Source: UBA6921 sp031363085
GTDB taxonomy: Bacteria > Pseudomonadota > Gammaproteobacteria > SG8-11
Direction of reading: 5' to 3'
Length of the DNA stretch: 12,949 nucleotides
NCBI GenBank assembly: GCA_031363085.1
Contig: JANLTU010000209.1
Span: 1 to 12,949, forward strand
The translations under genes were made by a program, and so were the position numbers. Shown here one piece after another: positions 6,078-12,949 of the stretch; the first letter of the stretch is position 1, and every line of letters starts with the position of its first letter. The notes beneath the pieces are model-generated. The model did not search any database and was not told the DNA's origin. It was given only the letters and a program-made list of their open reading frames with translations.

Positions 6078-6428
6078 GTGATCGACAAGGTGTGCCGCGA
6101 CACCGCCGAGCATTACACCTGGGGAACCGTGTGCGACGGCTGGCATCTGTTAAAGTCTCCGGGTCTGAGTGTCATCCAGGAGCGTGTTCCACCCGGCGGT
6201 GCGGAGGTGCGACATTATCACCGGCACGCACAACAATTCTTTTTTGTGCTCGCGGGCGAAGCCACCTTGGAGATTGCCGGCTCGCCGTTGCGGTTGACAG
6301 CGCAGCAAGGTGTTGCAGTGCCGGCGAACGTGGCCCACCGCTTGTCCAACGCAACCGAACACGAGCTGTTATTTCTCGTCATCTCGGCGCCGCCGAGCCA
6401 TGGCGACCGGGTGCGGGTGGATGGCTGA
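6078..6428 (+). CDS. Small single-domain cupin protein
   Basis: This 116-residue protein is one small beta-barrel cupin. Motif 1 is visible as HYHRHAQQFFFVLAGEATLEI (46-66), with H48 and H50 as likely metal ligands and Gln in place of the usual Glu. Motif 2 is GVAVPANVAHRLSNATEHE (78-96), with P82, H87 and N91 conserved. Such proteins are metal-dependent isomerases, dioxygenases or sugar/ligand-binding proteins; the substrate cannot be told. The start is GTG 6078, supported by GGGGA (6066-6070) seven bases upstream. The gene follows the acetyltransferase by 60 bases and ends 15 bases before the methyltransferase start, so all three are probably one transcript. Confidence 0.85.
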   Translation: MIDKVCRDTAEHYTWGTVCDGWHLLKSPGLSVIQERVPPGGAEVRHYHRHAQQFFFVLAGEATLEIAGSPLRLTAQQGVAVPANVAHRLSNATEHELLFLVISAPPSHGDRVRVDG

Positions 6429-6443
6429 AGGAGTGTTTGACAT

Positions 6444-7733
6444 TTGAATAAGCTGCTGAAAAAAGCGCTGCACAAACACCAAAAGGGTGACGTGCGCAGC
6501 GCGGAAGAACTGTACAAAAAAATCCTGCGCGACGATGTCAACGACGTGGACGGCAATTACCTGCTGGGCGCGTTGTACGCCGAAAACGGTGACATGGAAC
6601 GCGCGCTGAAGTTTACCCAACGCGCCGCACAGCAGGCGCCGCATTCGCCGTTTGTGCAAAACAATCTGGGCAATATTTATCGCTTCAGCGGCGCGCTCGA
6701 TCTGGCCTGTCAGTGTTATCAGCGCGCGATTGACATCGATTCGAGCATCATGGAGCCGTACAACAATCTTGGCATCGTGATGAAGCGCTTGGGTGACAAC
6801 GCCGCCGCGATTGAACTGTATCAGCAGGCGCTTGATCGCAATCCGCTGTTTATGCCGGCGCATCACAACCTGGGTAAGGCGTTCTGGGATGCCGGCCAGC
6901 ACGACGACGCAGCAGCGTGTTATCGGCGCGTGTTGGAGTTGCAGCCGCAGTATGCGCAGGCGCTGGAAGGCTTGGGCAGTTATCACTTGGCACGTGCCGA
7001 GCACGAGCAGGCGCGCGAGTATTTCGAACAGTGTGCGCAGGTTGATCCCGGCGACGCCTGTGGTGCGCGTTTGAAACTGGCCTACCTGAAGGCACTGCCG
7101 CTGCCAGATCAATATTCCGACGAACTGGTGCGACAAACCTATGAAACCAAGGCGGCGAACTGGGACGCGGATGCACAGCGCGCCGAGTATCGTTTCCTGG
7201 GACCGGACCATGTGCACGCTGCGTTTTTGCCGTGGGTCGGTGAGCGTCGTGAGCTCGACATTTTAGATTTGGGTTGCGGCACCGGCGCCTGCGGGGTGTT
7301 GCTGCGGCCGTTTGCACGGCACATCACCGGGGTGGACCTGTCTGCGCCGATGTTGGCCGTCGCCCGGCAAAAACACTGTTACGACGACTTGCACAATGTC
7401 GAGATCGGCGCGTTTGTCGCGCAGGCCGCGCAGCGCTACGACGCCATCGTCGCCTCCGGCGTGTTGATTTTCATCGGCGACTTGGCCGCCCTTCTGGGCG
7501 CGGCCCGGCGGGTGCTGCGGGCCGGCGGCGCGTTTATTTTTACCTGCTACCGCAGCGATGCCGACGACGTCATGGTGCGCAGTAATTTTCATTTCGCACA
7601 CAGCGAAACCCACTTGCGCACGCGTGCGCAAGCAGCCGGATTTAGCGTGGCAGGCATTGATCCGGTGGTGCACGAATACGACCAGGGTGTGGAGCAGGCG
7701 GGCTATCGGGTGACGTTGATCGCTGCGGAATAA
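6444..7733 (+). CDS. TPR-repeat protein fused to a class I SAM-dependent methyltransferase
   Basis: This 429-residue two-part protein starts with about six tetratricopeptide repeats (residues 1-210), for example NNLGNIYRFSGALDLACQCY (73-92) and NNLGIVMKRLGDNAAAIELY (107-126). These form a helical solenoid for binding a protein partner. Residues 230-429 are a Rossmann methyltransferase: motif I LDLGCGTGACG (274-284), acidic residue D298 in ITGVDLS binding the SAM ribose, then VASGVLIFIGDL (336-347) and ARRVLRAGGAFIFTCY (354-369). This matches predicted TPR-methyltransferases (COG4976 type), whose substrates are mostly unknown. The start is TTG 6444, supported by AAGGAG (6428-6433) ten bases ahead and overlapping the cupin stop. 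The TPR half suggests a protein substrate, perhaps shared with the acetyltransferase upstream; this is inference. Confidence 0.88.
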   Translation: MNKLLKKALHKHQKGDVRSAEELYKKILRDDVNDVDGNYLLGALYAENGDMERALKFTQRAAQQAPHSPFVQNNLGNIYRFSGALDLACQCYQRAIDIDSSIMEPYNNLGIVMKRLGDNAAAIELYQQALDRNPLFMPAHHNLGKAFWDAGQHDDAAACYRRVLELQPQYAQALEGLGSYHLARAEHEQAREYFEQCAQVDPGDACGARLKLAYLKALPLPDQYSDELVRQTYETKAANWDADAQRAEYRFLGPDHVHAAFLPWVGERRELDILDLGCGTGACGVLLRPFARHITGVDLSAPMLAVARQKHCYDDLHNVEIGAFVAQAAQRYDAIVASGVLIFIGDLAALLGAARRVLRAGGAFIFTCYRSDADDVMVRSNFHFAHSETHLRTRAQAAGFSVAGIDPVVHEYDQGVEQAGYRVTLIAAE

Positions 7734-7775
7734 GTGGTTGTTGGGACATTCGTCGTTACGTACATCCCTGGACAT

Positions 7776-7808
7776 AAAAAAGGGCAGACCCGAAAGAGGC
7801 GTCTGCCC
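7776..7808 (-). terminator. Intrinsic terminator of the DUF2892-type gene
   Basis: GGGCAGAC (7782-7789) pairs perfectly with GTCTGCCC (7801-7808) around an 11-base loop. Six A at 7776-7781 read as a T run on the minus strand, so it terminates the minus-strand gene ending at 7847. On the plus strand it has no T run, but the stem may also slow transcripts from the convergent methyltransferase gene. Confidence 0.85.
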
Positions 7809-7846
7809 AACTGTGTTAACTCCCTGGAGTAAATCGGATTCTTGAC

Positions 7847-8200
7847 TTAGCGATGGTGCGAGTGCTCAAGGCTGTGCTCGATATCGCTGCTGGGGATGGG
7901 GTGATGTCCAAGTGCGGCGTCGATTTCATACGGAAAGGTTCCGCAGGGATTCCGATCCGAAGTGTCGCAGGTGCGGATGACAAACTGCTCGTAAATCGGA
8001 TCAAAACCGACGATCCCAGTCAGCCACGGATAAATCGACAACAGCATTGAATACAACAACCAAGGCGACTGTTCGGTCTCGCTCGTCAAAATCATGACTG
8101 CGGGATAGACCAGCATGGCCATACCCACCAAGACGCGTACCACCCGATCCAGCCAACCTACGTTTTGGATGACACCCAGTTGTGCTCTGATCTGTTTCAT
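7847..8200 (-). CDS. Small inner-membrane protein with YgaP-like DUF2892 domain and His-rich tail
   Basis: This 117-residue protein has two membrane helices, about 22-40 (VLVGMAMLVYPAVMIL) and 46-65 (PWLLYSMLLSIYPWLTGIVG). The N-terminal N13-V-G-W-x-D18-R19-x-x-R22 pattern and the GxxPIY block (65-70) are typical of DUF2892/YgaP-type membrane domains, often linked to rhodanese or sulfur genes. In most relatives the block after helix 2 is a G-C-P-L-Y type; here it is GFDPIY. The soluble tail (71-117) has C78, C86 and a His-rich end (HH at 99-100, HSLEHSHH at 109-116) that could bind metal. ATG 8200 has GAGG 9 bases upstream. It is a single gene with its own terminator. Function is unknown. Confidence 0.75.
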   Translation of the reverse strand: MKQIRAQLGVIQNVGWLDRVVRVLVGMAMLVYPAVMILTSETEQSPWLLYSMLLSIYPWLTGIVGFDPIYEQFVIRTCDTSDRNPCGTFPYEIDAALGHHPIPSSDIEHSLEHSHHR

Positions 8201-8590
8201 ATACGGTTACCTCGCAAGGTTTGGAGAGCAGGTATCGTCTTGGTTTTAAGAACCGCCGGTCCGATATCGCTGCTATTAACTACGACGCTAGGCCAATGCG
8301 CGTCAGACAGCAATCCCTGACGCATTGCCGCCCCAAACGAAATTAATATCGACACCTGAGCAAAATGGGCTTTCAGTCGCAGCAACAAGCGGATGTGATT
8401 TTCGTGGGGGATATTAGCCGCCCGGCGATCAAAACATTCTATCTGCGGTCTGGGCGGGGCGATAAAATCCAAATTTGTGTCAAGAGAATTTCTTGATTAT
8501 CCAAGTGGAAACACGCGTTTTTTGATGTGTAGCATAAGCGCACAAAAAGCAAGTCTTGCATCCCCCGCAGCCACCCCCGAAACTTATGCG
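8201..8590. other. Divergent intergenic region between the DUF2892-type gene and dnaE
   Basis: Promoters for both flanking genes must lie here, but no clear -35/-10 pair is visible. An imperfect hairpin spans 8291-8329 (GGC-C-AATGCG-CG-TCAG against CTGACGCATTGCC), and an operator-like dyad is at 8480-8496. A 91-codon minus-strand open frame covers most of it but is not convincing. Confidence 0.45.
8480..8496. promoter_or_regulatory. 17-bp dyad TCAAGA-N5-TCTTGA upstream of dnaE
   Basis: TCAAGA (8480-8485) and TCTTGA (8491-8496) are perfect inverted repeats separated by GAATT, and the inner bases nearly continue the symmetry. The size suits a dimeric repressor site about 95 bases before the dnaE start. 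No known regulator is recognised. Confidence 0.35.
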
Positions 8591-11500
8591 ATGACGAAAC
8601 CTTTCATCCATTTGCATCTGCATTCTGAATATTCACTGGTCGATGGCATCGTGCGCGTGGACGCCTTGGTAAAGGCGGCGGCGCAAGCCGGCATGCCGGC
8701 GGTGGCGGTGACTGATCAGTGCAACCTGTTCGCGCTGGTGAAGTTTTATAAGGCGGCGCTGGCGGCGGGGGTGAAGCCGATCATCGGCGTGGATGTGTGG
8801 ATACGCAATCCGCAGGATGCCAATCAACCCACGCGCTTGGTGTTGCTGTGCCAGAACCGCGTGGGTTATCTGAACCTCACGCGGCTGGTGTCGCGCAGTT
8901 ATCAGGAAGGTCAGCATTTAGGTCGGCCGATGTTGGATAAAGCCTGGCTGGTGGGCAGCACCGACGGCTTGCTGGCGCTGTCGGCGGCGCGTGCGGGCGA
9001 TATCGGGCTGGCGTTGCTGGCCGGTCATATCGAGACCGCGCACCAACTGCTCGACGCTTATCGAAAGTTATTCCCGGAACGCTTTTATCTTGAGGTGCAG
9101 CGCACCGGGCGCGAGCGCGACGAAGACCATGTCGCACTCGCTGTGGAGTTAGCCTTGGCCAGCAACACGCCGGTGGTCGCCACCAACGACGTGCGTTTTC
9201 TCGCCAAAGACGAATTCGATGCGCACGAGGCGCGCGTGTGCATTCACGACGGACGCACGCTCGACGATCCGCGGCGTGCGCGGGTGTATTCGGAGCAGCA
9301 ATACCTGCGCACACCACAAGAGATGGCAGAGCTGTTCGCCGATCTGCCCGAAGCGCTGGAAAACAGCGTTGAAATCGCCAAGCGCTGCAACATCGAACTG
9401 ACGCTCGGCAAAAACTTTCTGCCGGATTTCCCGGTTCCCGCGGGCAAAACCATCACGGAATTTTTCTGCGACGAATCCAATGTGGGTTTGGAACAGCGCT
9501 TGAACCTGTTGCTGGATCGCAGCGCGCCCGATTTCACTGACAAACGCAAACCCTACGACGAACGTTTGAAGTTCGAACTCGACGTCATCACCAAGATGGA
9601 TTTCGCCGGGTACTTTTTGATCGTCGCGGATTTCATCCGCTGGGCACGCAACAACGGCGTGCCGGTGGGACCAGGGCGTGGCTCCGGCGCCGGGTCGCTG
9701 GTCGCCTATGCATTGGGCATCACCGATCTCGATCCGCTCAAATACGAATTATTGTTCGAGCGCTTTTTGAATCCCGAACGCGTCTCGATGCCTGACTTCG
9801 ACGTGGACTTTTGCATGGAAGGCCGCGACCGCGTCATCGATTATGTGGCGCAGCGTTACGGGCGTGACAAGGTGTCGCAAATCATCACCTACGGTTCGAT
9901 GGCGGCCAAGGCGGTGGTGCGCGACGTCGGCCGCGTGCTCGGCCACCCCTATGGCTTCGTCGACAAAATCGCCAAGCTGGTTCCGTTCGCGCTCGACATG
10001 ACGCTGGCACTGGCGCTGGAACAAGAGCCGCAGCTCAAGAAGATTTACAACGACGAAGACGAGGTGCGCACGCTCATCGACTTGGCACGTTCTCTCGAAG
10101 GTTTGGCGCGCAATGCCGGCAAACATGCGGGCGGCGTGGTGATCGCGCCGTCGCAGCTCACCGATTTTTCGCCGCTGTATTGCGAAGAGGGCGGCGCCAA
10201 TCTGGTCACGCAGTTCGACAAAGACGACGTCGAAGCGGTGGGCTTGGTGAAGTTCGACTTCCTCGGCCTACGCACGCTGACCATCATCGATTGGGCGGTG
10301 CGGAATATTAATGCGTCGCGGATAAATACAAATCCCCCCAACCCCCCTTTTTCAAAGGGGGAAAATTCCGGTGAGTCATTCCCCCCTTTGAAAAAGGGGG
10401 GCGAGGGGGGATTTACCTCAGGTGACACACCGCTCGACATCACCTTGCTCCCAACCAACGACAAGCCCACCTTCGATCTGCTCAAAGCCTGCGCCACCAC
10501 CGCGATCTTTCAGCTCGAATCGCGCGGCATGAAAGATTTAATCAAGCGCCTGCAACCGGATTGTTTCGAAGACATTATCGCGCTGGTCGCCTTGTTTCGA
10601 CCCGGCCCCTTGCAGTCGGGCATGGTGGATGACTTCATCAACCGCAAGCACGGCCGCGCCAAGGTGAACTACCCGCATCCGGCGCTGGAAACGATTTTAA
10701 AACCGACCTACGGCGTGATTTTGTATCAGGAACAGGTGATGCAGATCGCGCAGGTGCTGTCCGGCTACACGCTGGGTGCCGCCGATTTGTTGCGCCGCGC
10801 GATGGGCAAAAAGAAAGCCGAAGAGATGGCGCAGCAGCGCGAAATTTTCACCCAGGGCGCGATGGAGCGGGGCGTCAAAGAACAAGTCGCCACCCACATC
10901 TTCGACTTGATGGAAAAGTTCGCCGGTTACGGCTTCAACAAATCGCACTCGGCTGCCTACGCGCTGGTCTCGTACCAAACCGCCTGGCTCAAGGCACATT
11001 ACCCGGCAGCCTTCATGGCGGCGGTGTTGTCGGCGGATATGGACAACACCGACAAAGTCGTCACGCTGATCGACGAGTGCCGCGACATGAAATTAAAAAT
11101 GTTGGCGCCGGAGATCAACCTGTGCGCCTACCGCTTTACGGTGCTGGACGATCACACGGTGGTGTACGGCTTGGGCGCAATCAAGGGTGCCGGTGAGTCG
11201 GCCATCGCGAGCATCATTGACGAGCGTAACGCAAACGGGCCGTATAAAGACATTTTCGATTTCTGCAAACGCATCGACTTGCGCAAGGCCAATCGCCGCG
11301 TACTCGACGCGCTGATTCGCTCCGGTGCGCTGGATAAAGTCGGCCCCAACCGCGCCACACTGGCCGCGTCGCTCGACACTGCAATCAAGCTCGCCGAGCA
11401 AACCACGCAGAATCGCGAGCGCGGCCAAACCGACTTGTTCGGCGCCGCGCACGCAGTCAATGAACCCGCCAGCAACTACGTCGTCGAAAAAGACTGGAGC

Positions 11501-12181
11501 GAAGAGCAGCGCCTGAACGGCGAGAAAGAAACCCTCGGCCTGTGGCTCACCGGCCATCCCATCACGCGCTACGAAGACGAGCTGCGCAAGTTCACCAGTT
11601 GCCGCATCGTCGACGTGCAACCCAAACGCGATGCCACACTGGTAATCGCCGGATTAGTGTTGGCGCTGCGCACCATGAAAACCAAGAAGGGCGACACCAT
11701 GGCCTTCGTGACGCTGGACGACCGCAGCGCGCGCATTGAAATGGCGGTTTTTTCAGATGTCTACACCCGCTGCCGCGACTTGCTGGCCAAGGACAAACTC
11801 ATCGTCATCGAAGGCGAAGTGAGCGTCGACGAATACAGCGGCTCGTACAAAATGAGCGCGCGCGAAATCTACGATATCGACAAAGCGCGTGAAATCTACG
11901 GACGGCGGCTGGTGCTGCAAATCGACGGCAAAAAATTCACCACCGACTTCGCGCCCGCGCTGGCCAAAGTGCTCACCCCATTTCGCGAAGGCCCATGCCC
12001 GATCCGGGTACAGTTCGTCGGCGACGGCGTGAAAGTGAATCTCAGCTTCGGCAAAGAATGGCGCGTGCGGCCGACGGGGGAATTAATGCATCGTTTGGAA
12101 GAATTACTTGGCCCGCGCCACGTGGAACTCGACTATCAAACTCGCGCAAGCGCCGCTCCGCGTAATCCTGCAGTTCACTAA
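8591..12181 (+). CDS. dnaE: DNA polymerase III alpha subunit (DnaE)
   Basis: This 1196-residue protein is the replicative polymerase catalytic subunit; E. coli DnaE has 1160. The N-terminal PHP domain starts at FIHLHLHSEYSLVDG; its HxH motif (H9, H11) is kept but later metal motifs are degenerate (TDQCNL), so proofreading probably relies on a separate epsilon subunit. The polymerase core has PGRGSGAGSLVAYALGI, the catalytic aspartates D404 and D406 in MPDFDVDFC and D556 in KFDFLGLRTL. The clamp-binding motif is QTDLF (946-950), followed by the OB fold (ATLVIAGLVLALRTMKTKKG). ATG 8591 is chosen because the conserved MTKPFIHLHLHS start matches the family; the frame is open back to GTG 8477 but no ribosome site supports an earlier start. 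Residues about 580-608 are a palindromic-repeat insertion absent from E. coli. Confidence 0.97.
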   Translation: MTKPFIHLHLHSEYSLVDGIVRVDALVKAAAQAGMPAVAVTDQCNLFALVKFYKAALAAGVKPIIGVDVWIRNPQDANQPTRLVLLCQNRVGYLNLTRLVSRSYQEGQHLGRPMLDKAWLVGSTDGLLALSAARAGDIGLALLAGHIETAHQLLDAYRKLFPERFYLEVQRTGRERDEDHVALAVELALASNTPVVATNDVRFLAKDEFDAHEARVCIHDGRTLDDPRRARVYSEQQYLRTPQEMAELFADLPEALENSVEIAKRCNIELTLGKNFLPDFPVPAGKTITEFFCDESNVGLEQRLNLLLDRSAPDFTDKRKPYDERLKFELDVITKMDFAGYFLIVADFIRWARNNGVPVGPGRGSGAGSLVAYALGITDLDPLKYELLFERFLNPERVSMPDFDVDFCMEGRDRVIDYVAQRYGRDKVSQIITYGSMAAKAVVRDVGRVLGHPYGFVDKIAKLVPFALDMTLALALEQEPQLKKIYNDEDEVRTLIDLARSLEGLARNAGKHAGGVVIAPSQLTDFSPLYCEEGGANLVTQFDKDDVEAVGLVKFDFLGLRTLTIIDWAVRNINASRINTNPPNPPFSKGENSGESFPPLKKGGEGGFTSGDTPLDITLLPTNDKPTFDLLKACATTAIFQLESRGMKDLIKRLQPDCFEDIIALVALFRPGPLQSGMVDDFINRKHGRAKVNYPHPALETILKPTYGVILYQEQVMQIAQVLSGYTLGAADLLRRAMGKKKAEEMAQQREIFTQGAMERGVKEQVATHIFDLMEKFAGYGFNKSHSAAYALVSYQTAWLKAHYPAAFMAAVLSADMDNTDKVVTLIDECRDMKLKMLAPEINLCAYRFTVLDDHTVVYGLGAIKGAGESAIASIIDERNANGPYKDIFDFCKRIDLRKANRRVLDALIRSGALDKVGPNRATLAASLDTAIKLAEQTTQNRERGQTDLFGAAHAVNEPASNYVVEKDWSEEQRLNGEKETLGLWLTGHPITRYEDELRKFTSCRIVDVQPKRDATLVIAGLVLALRTMKTKKGDTMAFVTLDDRSARIEMAVFSDVYTRCRDLLAKDKLIVIEGEVSVDEYSGSYKMSAREIYDIDKAREIYGRRLVLQIDGKKFTTDFAPALAKVLTPFREGPCPIRVQFVGDGVKVNLSFGKEWRVRPTGELMHRLEELLGPRHVELDYQTRASAAPRNPAVH
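10330..10414. repeat. C-tract/G-tract palindromic repeat inserted in frame in dnaE
   Basis: The left arm (AAATCCCCCC, a 2-3 base gap, CCCCCTTTTT, then CAAAGGGGG, from 10330) is mirrored by the right arm (CCCCCCTTTG, AAAAAGGGGGG, CGA, GGGGGGATTT, to 10414). Arms of about 32-35 bases pair almost perfectly around an 18-base centre. It translates as NPPNPPFSKGE and FPPLKKGGEGGF with no stop and no frameshift. This resembles the widespread intergenic repeats whose accidental translation gives PPFxKGGxGG peptides. Here it lies within an essential gene. Confidence 0.9.
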
Positions 12182-12321
12182 CTAAATAAGTACGGCTCGC
12201 GCATCGATAATGCGATAGCGCAATCCTGCCCCGGGTTTCGGTTTAAGGGTTACCGAGCAAGGCTTCCAGTAGAGCGAGGGTTAGGTCTGACTTGGCGGTG
12301 TTGACGCAAAAAGGTGCCCCA
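12182..12321. other. Intergenic region after dnaE
   Basis: No gene and no clear terminator. A weak hairpin CGCAT-CGATA-ATGCG (12200-12214) follows the dnaE stop but has no T run. Confidence 0.4.
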
Positions 12322-12663
12322 TCAAACCTGCGCGACAAGGGCGGCTACAGATGGTGAGAACGGCGCGCAGCAACTACAGTTTGGGTTAGCCGCTACCTGA
12401 GCAAGCAGTGCGATAGCGACTTTTTCGCCTGCGGAATTCGTTTTTGCGTCTGGGGTCTTAGGTATGCTTTCGAGGTGCTTCTGCAGAACGTGATGCAACC
12501 ATTCTCCCTTAAAGTATTGAAGCGGTTGCCCAGCCTTGAGCGTTGCGTCAATTTTCTTTTCGACGGCTGTGAATAGCTTGTCAAAGTCAGCGCGTGAGAT
12601 CGTCAGAGTGGATGCAAGATGCGACTTAAATGCTGATCTTGCCCCAACCTTACGGACACATAG
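12322..12663 (-). pseudogene. Start-less open frame, possible decayed small gene
   Basis: The minus-strand frame is open for 113 codons between stops but has no ATG, GTG or TTG in its first half. Its translation looks protein-like: SRADFDKLFTAVEKKIDATL, then GQPLQYFKGEWLHHVLQKHL, then KVAIALLAQVAANPNCSCCA near the end. I do not recognise the family. The first credible start in frame is an internal TTG giving about 57 residues, with no good ribosome site. The simplest reading is a gene that lost its 5' end or start by mutation; a chance open frame is the alternative. It ends 9 bases after the stop of the CcdA-like gene transcribed in the same direction, so it could once have been the last gene of that operon. 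Confidence 0.35.
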
Positions 12664-12672
12664 TTAAGCGCG

Positions 12673-12949
12673 CTAGCCCGCCAACACCGGGATCAAAATG
12701 AAATACGCGTTGAGCATGTACAGGCCGGCGACGATCAGCGTGATGCCGCCTGCGATTTCAAAGCGGCGCCGATAACGCGCGATGAATTGAACGTGCTCTA
12801 ACCAGCCCAGGGAGAGTGCGCCCAGCGCGATGGGGAGGCTGCGGCCGAGGGCAAAGGCGCCGAGCAAGCCAACGCCAAGCGACGGCGATCCCGACGCGGC
12901 GGCAACGCCAAGCAGCACCACCAACGCGGGTGTGCAGACCGGGCAGATC
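12673..12949 (-). CDS. CcdA/DsbD-like thiol-transport membrane protein, C-terminal part (cut by window edge)
   Basis: The frame runs in from the right edge and ends at TAG 12673-12675, giving the last 91 residues of a membrane protein. It begins ICPVCTPALVVLLGVAAASGSP. The CPVC block followed by a hydrophobic helix corresponds to the conserved Cys-containing fourth helix of CcdA (usually WTPCxGPILG). It then has helices GVGLLGAFALGRSLPIALGAL and EIAGGITLIVAGLYMLNAYF, and stops soon after, as in cytochrome c biogenesis transmembrane proteins. These move reducing equivalents across the inner membrane to keep periplasmic thiols, including apocytochrome CxxCH cysteines, reduced. The extra cysteine (CxxC rather than PC) marks a divergent branch. 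The 5' half, promoter and exact subfamily are outside the window. Confidence 0.7.
   Translation of the reverse strand, partial: ICPVCTPALVVLLGVAAASGSPSLGVGLLGAFALGRSLPIALGALSLGWLEHVQFIARYRRRFEIAGGITLIVAGLYMLNAYFILIPVLAG

Noticed and set aside
6369..7217. 282-codon minus-strand open frame opposite the TPR-methyltransferase
   Set aside because: It mirrors a GC-rich, well-supported gene with clear domains; its own translation has no recognisable motif.
8197..8472. 91-codon minus-strand open frame overlapping the DUF2892-type start by ATGA
   Set aside because: The overlap looks like translational coupling, but the translation has no family pattern, its end covers the ribosome site of the next gene, and the region must hold the promoters of two divergent genes.
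10330..10414. CRISPR array or intrinsic terminator as explanation for the dnaE palindrome
   Set aside because: There is one inverted pair, not spaced direct repeats, and it lies in the middle of an intact coding frame.
10045..10500. 151-codon minus-strand open frame inside dnaE containing PPFFKGG-like peptides
   Set aside because: It is open only because of the palindromic repeat and the codon bias of dnaE on the other strand; no ribosome site or domain.
12393..12584. 63-codon minus-strand open frame beginning with ATG
   Set aside because: It lies in a different frame from the more protein-like frame at 12322-12663 and is rich in Arg, Ser and Gln without pattern.
1..12949. tRNA, rRNA or known riboswitch genes
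   Set aside because: No tRNA-like TTCGA arm with matching acceptor stem, rRNA core sequence or familiar riboswitch core was seen in the intergenic regions by eye; a covariance-model scan would be decisive.

Overview
The window looks like chromosome from a free-living proteobacterium, most likely gammaproteobacterial. The grounds are a DnaE-type replicative polymerase, a RAYT-family transposase remnant, a FitAB toxin-antitoxin pair, a glycine-zipper membrane protein, a CcdA-like thiol transporter and a c-type-heme candidate, together with the style of the intergenic repeats. Base composition looks moderately GC-rich in most genes and lower in the secreted-protein genes around 3900-5100. No species call is possible from the sequence alone.

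Layout. 1-540: the C-terminal half of a REP-associated tyrosine transposase, broken at its 5' side next to a perfect palindrome. 541-1270: a fitA/fitB-like type II toxin-antitoxin operon with a 4-base overlap. 1446-2084 (minus): a membrane-anchored glycine-zipper protein. 2085-2602: non-coding, with a 194-bp element bounded by 20-bp perfect inverted repeats. 2603-3712: a short BTAD transcriptional regulator. 3898-5099: two secreted-protein genes in tandem, the second with one classical and one unusual cytochrome-c-like CxxCH motif, then a strong terminator and a hairpin-rich gap. 5484-7733: a tight plus-strand operon of GNAT acetyltransferase, cupin and TPR-methyltransferase. 7776-8200 (minus): a DUF2892-type small membrane protein with its own terminator. 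8591-12181: dnaE, the replicative DNA polymerase III alpha subunit. 12322-12663 (minus): an open frame without a start codon, probably a decayed gene. 12673-12949 (minus): the C-terminal part of a CcdA/DsbD-like membrane protein cut by the window edge.

The left 5 kb reads as an accessory region. It combines a transposase fragment, a toxin-antitoxin pair, an inverted-repeat element and three exact copies of a GTCTGACCC motif placed only between genes. The right part is housekeeping, except that dnaE carries a long C-tract/G-tract palindromic repeat in frame inside its coding sequence. That repeat is the most striking observation in the window. The regulator plus two exported proteins, and the acetyltransferase-cupin-methyltransferase operon, are the two gene groups most likely to hold undescribed biology. 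For both, the shared function is inferred only from gene order.
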